DNA from: Areca catechu
Taxonomy: Eukaryota > Streptophyta > Magnoliopsida > Arecales > Arecaceae
Assembly (NCBI GenBank): GCA_021397845.1
Contig: CM038048.1
Span: forward strand, 30,316,727-30,380,726
Direction: 5' to 3'
DNA length: 64,000 nt
In this document: positions 57,761-64,000 of the stretch, in pieces
Position numbering within the stretch: position 1 is the stretch's first letter
How the letters are laid out: every line of letters starts with the position of its first letter
Notes under the pieces: model-generated
The model's input: only the letters and a program-made list of their open reading frames with translations
Told to the model about the DNA's origin: nothing
Database searches by the model: none
Made by a program: the position numbers and the translations under genes

Positions 57761-59012
57761 GAGGCACCAGAATAAGGCAGAGGCTTCTCAACCCTCTGTG
57801 GATCACTTAATGACATTCAGTTCACTATAATAAAGTTTAGTCCAGCTAAATTAAGACCTGTATTAGTCAGCTCATGTTGAGCTAGTTCAGTCCAGTATTA
57901 GTCAGCTCATGTCGAGCTAATTTTTATTTTTTTGAGTCCTGTCCAAGCAAATTGAAGACCCAAGACCACATCATACAACTGATGACCAAGTCCAACCTGA
58001 TTGAAGAAATGGAAGTTGATCCCAAGTCCATCCCAGCTTGAAGACTTGAAGATCCCAGAAGGAGAAAATAAAAACAAGAACAAACCTGAAGCCCTGGACC
58101 AGCCGGAAGCAAACTAGGCTAGCCCAGGCCCAGGAAGGAGATTAGGGCACCATTCCTTATGGTGACCCTCCTCTTGGTCGGCCAATTATGGTCACCCCCT
58201 TGGCCGACCAAGACAAGGAGAGGGAGAGTAAAGATTAAGGGATTTTCTACCTATGTTGCCTTATATTCCTAGTTAGGGTTTGAAAGGGAGAAGGAGTCCT
58301 ATGTAAAGTCTAAAGTACTCTTACTTGGGGCCCAAGGTTAAGGGTCTATCTAAGGGACCCTAGTCTCTTGTATGAAGCTTGATTTTGATATATGAAAGAA
58401 TACTTGAGTTCTCTTCAACTTTGGTGTGTTACCCTGCTGTTTGCATAAAGGGGTTTGTGAGTTCTTCTTCCCAGTGTTTGCAACTACATCCTGCCGCCAG
58501 CCAATCCTCTAGAGCCTTGGCCTCCCACTCCAAATTTCCTTTTACCTTTGCTATTTTTCTTTATTTTCTTGATCTCCTCTGAGTTTTCTAACCCCTGATA
58601 GGTCGTTTGCAGGTCCCTGAGTTCCTACGAATCCAACAACTCCAGCCAAGCCTCAATCGGACCACCGAGCAGAAAGCCGGGTATCCACGGGTCTTTGGCT
58701 TGATTTTTTAGGCCGCATCCATCGAGGAACGAGAGATCCCTTCACTGCGATCTTCATCGGGCACTTCAGACGTTGTCAGATACACCCTCTCTACCTCTAG
58801 TAATTATATTGTAGGAGAACTTGCCCTAACCGAGGCTTCTCAGCCCCGGCGATCCTTCTTTATTACTTTCTAGGTCCTAATCTGCATGCTTGACTTCAAA
58901 AATTCTTACATAATTCCCTACAACTTATTTTTATCTGAAATTTGGGATTTAATCACTTAACTCTACATATAAAACACACAAAAATAATTGCATGCATATT
59001 AGTTCTGCATCA
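57761..59012 (+). repeat. 5' LTR of E4
   Basis: The end is at GCATCA (59012), followed by the primer-binding site. The start is approximate: GGCACCAGAATAAGGCAGAGGC here matches GGCACCAGGATCCGACAGAGGC at 61326 in E5. GCCGCATCC and CGGGCACTTCAG-like blocks near the 3' end are also shared with E5. Confidence 0.65.
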
Positions 59013-59030
59013 TTTAGTATCAGAGCTTAG
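59013..59030 (+). other. Primer-binding site of E4
   Basis: TTTAGTATCAGAGCTTAG follows the LTR; it differs from TGGTATCAGAGC by one base. Confidence 0.75.
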
Positions 59031-59950
59031 ATTAGGACTTATTTTCTGCATGCATTTTTTCAGTCCCTATATGCTCTGTTATTTTAGTTATTTCTTCCTT
59101 TTCAGAACTCGAAAAATTCCAAAATTTATTTTTTTAGATTCATCATAATTTATAATAATTTTTAAATTTTTTTTTGATTTTATTTCGGTTTGTGAATTTT
59201 TTTCAAGCCAAAATACAGCCTGCAAATTTTTGGCTCTATTTTTTTTCAGCAAGACAAGTTTGGAAGTTTTAGGGTTTTTCTTAGCATCTTTTTGCATATC
59301 TTTTAATTTTAGTATATCTCCTGCATATTAGGCTATAATTTACAAGTTTTCTTTTGTTTAAGAAAATACCAAAATATAAAACAAAAAATTAAATATTATC
59401 CAAAACACCAAAAAATATCTAAACCCTAATTTGTATCCTCATCTGCCTGCCATCATTGCATAATTTACCTTTAAGGGCACTCTTGCTATATCAGATAAGG
59501 GGAGGAGTTGATAACCTCTCCTTAGCCCAAAACCACATCCCTTGCATTCAGTCCCAAGCCTTAATATAAAATTAACTAGACTTAATTTGCCCTAGTGGGC
59601 TAGGGACATCAACTGGTCGGGTCCGGGCTAAGTGTCAGATCATTGTGTCAAGCTAACCTGTATATGCTTTGTGCTCGGTGTCTAGAATGGTGGTTTAGGG
59701 ATTCAATCATGAAGGGCTTGTGTACTGGTCTGCCTACCTGGCCAATCTCTGATTGGTGTCTAGGATTGGCAATCAGGGACCTAACACTCCCCTTACACCT
59801 ACCTGGCTGAGTACAGGATTACTATAGGCTAGTTTGCTACTCTGATTAAGCCCTTAATTTTGGACTCTAGGTCTAGTCGGTTGTAGTTGGTCTGATCGAG
59901 TCTTGCATGAGCACTAAATCAGGGTTTCATATCACCCACCTCCTTCACAA
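59031..59950 (+). promoter_or_regulatory. Leader of E4 with hairpin pair
   Basis: Non-coding and A/T-rich at first. Hairpin 1 (59499-59521) is GGGGAGG, nine loop bases, CCTCTCC. Hairpin 2 (59591-59604) is CCTAG-TGGG-CTAGG. The spacing is 69 bases. The segment from 59490 to 59640 is highly similar to the N2 leader. Confidence 0.55.
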
Positions 59951-61323
59951 ATGGCTGAATCCATGGACCATCTTGATGCTAAATTTGATGCCCTTGGAGA
60001 AAGGTTAGCCCAAACCCTCAATCTTAGGCTTGAGCAAGCAAATGCCCAGTTGACCCATAGGCTTGAACAATTAGATGCCCGATTAGGAACCCTAGAGAAT
60101 ACCCGTAGGACCCAAACCAGATCCAAACCTGAACTAGAACTTGAGTCACCTCCCCAGCCTAGGAGAACCCCTCGCCATGACCCTTATTATGATCCTGACC
60201 CTAAGAGGACCCCAAACCCTGATCTATAGTATGAGGTTGAGCCTAAGAGAGCCCTTCTTCCTGACCCATACTATAATCCTGAACCTAGGAGGACCCCAAA
60301 CCCTGATCCATACTGTGAGGTTGAACCTAGGAGAGCCCCTCATCCAGACCCATACTATAATCTTGAACCTAGGAGGACCCAGACTAGATCCAAACCTGAG
60401 CCATCTTTAACCTATATGCTCACAACATATAGATCTTATGACTCCAAATCCTATGACTCTAGAACCTATAAGCCCATATCCTATGAGCCCAGTAGACCCA
60501 AGACCCATAGAGCTGAACCTAAATCCTATGACCTCAGATCCTATAATTCCATGACCCATAGATCTGCACTCTTGTCCTATGAGCCTAGAGAGCCCATAAC
60601 CCCTAGGTATAAACCTAGTACTAGTCAGGTTTCTCCTAGCCAACTTGAATCCCATAGGATTAGTACCCCTAAATATGAACCCAATAGTGAGCCACTACCC
60701 CTTAGGCAACCTGAACCTACTAGGATTATTTCCCATACTCAGAAACTAGGACCTAGCTAATTTTTCCTTGGCCGACCTTTTCCAACCATTCCTGAGATTT
60801 ACAAGGCTTACATTAATGCAGAAGTGTATGAAGCTTATGCGAGCTTAGTGGATGAGTATGAGGGAGAAGAGGGACACCTTTAGTTGACCTCAAATTAGCT
60901 GACCTAGTAGATACCCAGGTAGAAACCAACCCAGAGCTAGTTGACCTTGACCACATCCAACCTAAAGCTATAGTGAAAGAACAAATAGAGGAAGAGAACC
61001 TAGGTATTGCTGCTAGAGCCTTACCTGAGGAAACCATAAAGGAGAGCCAAATTATAGAGTCTAGTCCTAAAATACAAGAACCTGAAGAATTTATTAAGGA
61101 CCTGATCTCTTTGAATCAGTACTCTCAAGATGAGCCTCCTCCTATAGTTCCCATTAAGGACCTCTTCCTAAGATTAATAACCCATCCTTCCATTATGAAA
61201 ACCCCATAAATATATAGCAACCCCGTAAGGTTAGCCTCATTAGTCTAGGATTAGTCCCTGACATCCCTTCTTTTATCCTACTTTATCCAACAAACCTTGA
61301 ACCTTTTTCCCTACCCTATGGAG
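59951..61323 (+). pseudogene. Gag-like and acidic linker frame of E4
   Basis: The start ATG at 59951 (MAESMDHLDAKFDALGERL) opens a coiled-coil-like N-terminus. Six tandem 14-residue units follow, then a Tyr/Ser/Pro-rich stretch with repeated S-Y-(D/E) motifs (60430-60600). A stop lies at 60227. The acidic part has EVYEAYASLVDEYEGEEG near 60820. A frameshift near 60880 leads into VDLKLADLVDTQVETNPEL and then the EEFIKDLISLNQYSQDE and PPIVPIKDLF block shared with A and N1. The frame meets the E5 LTR before any integrase part. Confidence 0.7.
60155..60406 (+). repeat. Six tandem 42 bp (14-residue) repeats in E4 gag
   Basis: The unit is roughly (E/Q)-P-R-R-T-P-x-x-D-P-Y-x-x-x, encoded six times in one frame; the second copy carries the stop at 60227 and the last degenerates. 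N3 gag has related N-P-R-R repeats at about 16120-15960. The basic composition suggests RNA binding, which is inference. Confidence 0.8.
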
Positions 61324-63506
61324 TGGGCACCAGGATCCGACAGAGGCTCCTCAACCATCTGTGGATCTTAGATTAGGGTTCCACTTATATGAGTCTTGTA
61401 ATAAGGCTATGAGCCAAAGCAATTTCATAATTTCTAGTCATGTAACTAGTCTAAGTTTGTTTAGTCTTGTACCTTGACCAATTTGGGTCAAGTTAGGTCA
61501 TGAGTCCTTTATTAGTTTTTGGTTCGAGTCTGAGTTTGGACTGGGCCCAAGCCCAATTGAAGTCAACCTAGCTTTCAAGACCAAGTCAAGTCCTTGTGGG
61601 CCAACCCACCTCTTTCACTTGGTAAGATGCCAACTCAGGTGCCACCTCAGCCACCTATGTGGTGCCACATCAGTTGCCACTTGGGCATCCAAGGAGGGAA
61701 ACAAGGTGGCGACCTCATGCTTTCCACATGCCCTCCCCTTGCCTTTTTCTCTTGGGCAACCTTGGAAGGAGGAGACATCACCCCCACATCACCATGATCC
61801 ATCAAATGTGGGCGTTGAAGATCCTTGAAGAGACCAAGCCACAAAGCAAGCCCTCTTCCAAGCCTCCCAAAGTGTTCATGCAAGAATGGAAGGTCAAGGG
61901 ACACACTCCCCTCTCCAAGCCTTCAATCTTGCACGCCCAAAGCTCCCTCCATTTGGTCGGCCAAGAATCACTCCAAGTGGACGTTAAGGATGAAGCACAT
62001 CCCTTCAAGCAAGCCTTGTTCCCCATTTTCTTCCCAAAATGGGCATGCAAATGAAGTCAGAGGCCAATCCCCTCTCCAAGCCCTCCCACATGCCATGCCC
62101 AATTCAAGTCACCTTTGGTCGGCCAAAAAGAGAAGAGAGGTCAAATGTTTTTGGCACCACCCAAGAGAGTTTGTAATTTGTTTTCATTTGAAATTCAAAT
62201 GGGCCTTGGGTGCCTATTTAAATGACCCAATCCCTCCCTTGTAAGGGTATTGAATGATTGAATGATCAATGAAAAAAGAGTTGAGTCTTCTATCTTCCAA
62301 CCCTGTCCCTTAGACTAAGTGAAGTTGCCTTCGTCCCTAGGGGCGTCGAGTGGTGTTGAGGCCACCTGTCCGTCGCCCCAGGGCGTCCCTCTCCAAGCCT
62401 TCAATCTTGCAACGCCCCAAAGCTCCCTCCATTTGGTCGGCCAAGAATCACTCCAAAGTGGACGTTGAAGATCCAAGGAAGCACATCCCTTCAGCAAGCC
62501 TTGTTCCCCATTTTTCTTCCCAAAATGGGCATGCAAATGAGGAAGTCAGAGCCAATCCCCCTCTCCAAGCCTCCCACATCCATGCCCAATTCAAGTCACC
62601 TTTGGTCGGCCAAAAAGAGAAGAGAAGGTCAAATGTTTTTGGCACCACCCAGAGAGTTTAATTTGTTTTCATTTGAAATTCAATGGGCCTTGGTGCCTAT
62701 TTAATGACCCAATCCCTCCTTGTAAGGTATTGAATGATTGAATGATCATGAAAAAGAGTTTGAGTCTTCTTATCTTCCAACCCTTGTCCCTTAGACTAGG
62801 TTGAGTGAAGTTGCCTTCGTCCCTAGGGGCGTCGAGTGGTGTGAGGCCACCTGTCCGTCGCCCCAGGGCGTCATGAATCCTCCGTTCTCCTGATCGTCGC
62901 GTGGTGTGAGGCCACAATCCTTCATCCTCCGAGACCTCACGGGGTGCAAGGCTTAAAGTTATCTCCATCTTCGACTTTGGAATCCAGCCGAACACCGGGC
63001 TCGAAGCCCCTTCTCAGTTCCTTTCTGTGCATCTCCCCATTTCGCTGATCCTTATTGTGTTTGCCTACAGGTCCTCCCTAGCATCTCGGGCACCGGTGAC
63101 AGTCGGCTTTGCCATCGTGACCTTCCGACCGAAAGCTAGTGCTTCCACAGGTTTGACTACTCGGGCATCCAGGCCGCATCCGCCAAGTTGAGCGATCTCT
63201 GCCTCGGGCGCTTCAGTCGTGTAAGGTTTGCTCTCTCTATCTCCTAAGTAGGTATTGTATTTTGAGCTAGTCCTACCAGGGTTTCTTAATCCCGGGGTCT
63301 TGTTCTTGTTCTCACTATTTAGGGCTTTCAATTGCTAGTGTAAGCTTATGTTACTCATCTTTCTTATTTCTTGCCTTTGCTTGTGATCGGGAATCAAAAC
63401 CCTAAGAAACATATACAACTCTTTAACTATAAAAAAACTCCTTTGCATCATAAGCACCCATCAGCATCCATCCCAGCATCCCTAGCCCAGCCCTTAATCC
63501 GCATCA
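61324..63506 (+). repeat. 5' LTR of E5 with internal duplication
   Basis: It begins TGGGCACCAGGATCC and ends AATCCGCATCA. Its 2183 bp include a direct duplication of about 480 bp; without it the length would be about 1.7 kb. Confidence 0.75.
61908..62871 (+). repeat. Direct tandem duplication in E5 LTR
   Basis: Copy 1 is about 61908-62386 and copy 2 about 62387-62871; both run from CCCTCTCCAAGCC to CCCAGGGCGT. Nearly all differences are one-base or few-base length changes, mostly in short homopolymers (for example CAAATGGGCC versus CAATGGGCC). Confidence 0.85.
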
Positions 63507-63525
63507 ATTTTGGTATCAGAGCAAG
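63507..63525 (+). other. Primer-binding site of E5
   Basis: ATTTTGGTATCAGAGCAAG contains a perfect TGGTATCAGAGC. Confidence 0.85.
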
Positions 63526-64000
63526 GTTAGGACTAGTGCATTTTTTGGTTTCTTTCATTTTCCTCATTCTGGTCAGCCCATATATGGTCTGATCATTGGA
63601 TTGTTTCTCTCTGTAGAGACCTTTAAATTTCATGATTTCTATTTTGTTAGATCGCATTTAATTCAATGTATCTTTTTCTATTTTCTTAGATTTTATTTCA
63701 GTTTGTAGAATTTCTACAAGCCAAAATACTACCTGAGAAAATCTCAGGTCTGAAATTTCAGCAAGCATCTCATTCATCCATTTAGTTTATTTCTTGCATT
63801 TAGGGGCACATTTTAATTCCTGCATTTTGTTTAGCATTCACACATCTAAAAGACACAAAAAAAAAAAAACAAGAAATTTGTAAGTCATTTCATTTGTCAT
63901 TTTTGTGCTTCATTTTACATAACTTATCTTATGGCGTCAAATTAACATAGGGTCAGGATTTCATTACCTGTCCCTAGCCCAAAACCACCACCCGACATAT
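63526..64000 (+). promoter_or_regulatory. Start of E5 leader with hairpin 1
   Basis: Non-coding. Hairpin 1 (63951-63973) is GGTCAGG, nine loop bases, CCTGTCC, with one T-T mismatch. The place where hairpin 2 would be is outside the window. Confidence 0.45.

Larger units (their letters stand above)
57761..61323 (+). mobile_element. Element E4: chromovirus relative, 5' part
   Basis: 5' LTR, primer-binding site, leader with both hairpins, gag-like frame, acidic linker and the shared PPIVPIKDLF block, then an abrupt junction with the LTR of E5 at 61324. No polypurine tract precedes that LTR, so E5 probably inserted into E4 and the rest of E4 is outside the window. The visible part has no zinc knuckle, protease or RT. 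Confidence 0.65.
61324..64000 (+). mobile_element. Element E5: chromovirus-like LTR and leader, runs off the window
   Basis: LTR (61324-63506), primer-binding site and the first 490 bp of a leader that is homologous to the E4 leader and contains hairpin 1. Coding regions would lie beyond the window. Confidence 0.7.

Overview
The window looks like repetitive DNA from a flowering-plant nuclear genome. I see no intact host gene, tRNA, rRNA, CRISPR array or bacterial-type operon. Almost every base can be assigned to LTR retrotransposons inserted into one another. Four plant lineages are recognisable from their proteins and gene order: Tekay/Del-like Ty3 chromoviruses, a Tat-like Ty3 element with a second RNase H and an antisense ORF, a SIRE-like Ty1/copia element and a Tork-like Ty1/copia element. 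All coding regions carry stops, frameshifts or insertions, so none is likely to be functional as it stands. The species cannot be named from this sequence.

The nest can be read from target-site duplications (TSDs). A Tork-like copia element (C, minus strand) spans about 20575-52015, and its left end lies beyond the window. It is split by a chromovirus-derived element (N1, 20755-33707, TSD ACAAG), by a SIRE-like copia element (D, 34377-46406) and, on its left, by an autonomous-type chromovirus (N3, right end 20574). N1 carries N2 (25646-32626, TSD AACCA) inside its 3' LTR. D carries a solo LTR in gag (42392-44305, TSD CAATG). N3 carries a solo LTR inside its own LTR (18237-19706, TSD TATTC), and its reverse transcriptase/RNase H is interrupted by a Tat-like element (G1, 4068-13334). 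G1's 5' LTR is itself interrupted by element A (1-4067). To the right, C sits in an older copia LTR fragment (52016-52503). Beyond it are an unassigned 1.2 kb stretch, an LTR pair with only 86 bp between the LTRs (53700-57131, with a nested solo LTR, TSD ACAGA), and two more chromovirus-like elements (E4 from about 57761, E5 from 61324 to past the end).

The most unusual material is a set of pol-deleted chromovirus relatives (A, N1, N2, E4). They keep a gag-like N-terminus and an acidic linker. Where the 3' part is present they also keep a piece of integrase and, in N1 and N2, a chromodomain. Protease, reverse transcriptase, RNase H and most of the integrase core are gone. Their untranslated leaders, and that of the autonomous relative N3, share two spaced hairpins. 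The first shows compensatory base changes, so it is a candidate packaging or dimerisation RNA element. Their LTRs, and those of several solo LTRs, begin with a small inverted repeat. Products of an autonomous chromovirus such as N3's lineage would have been needed to move these elements.
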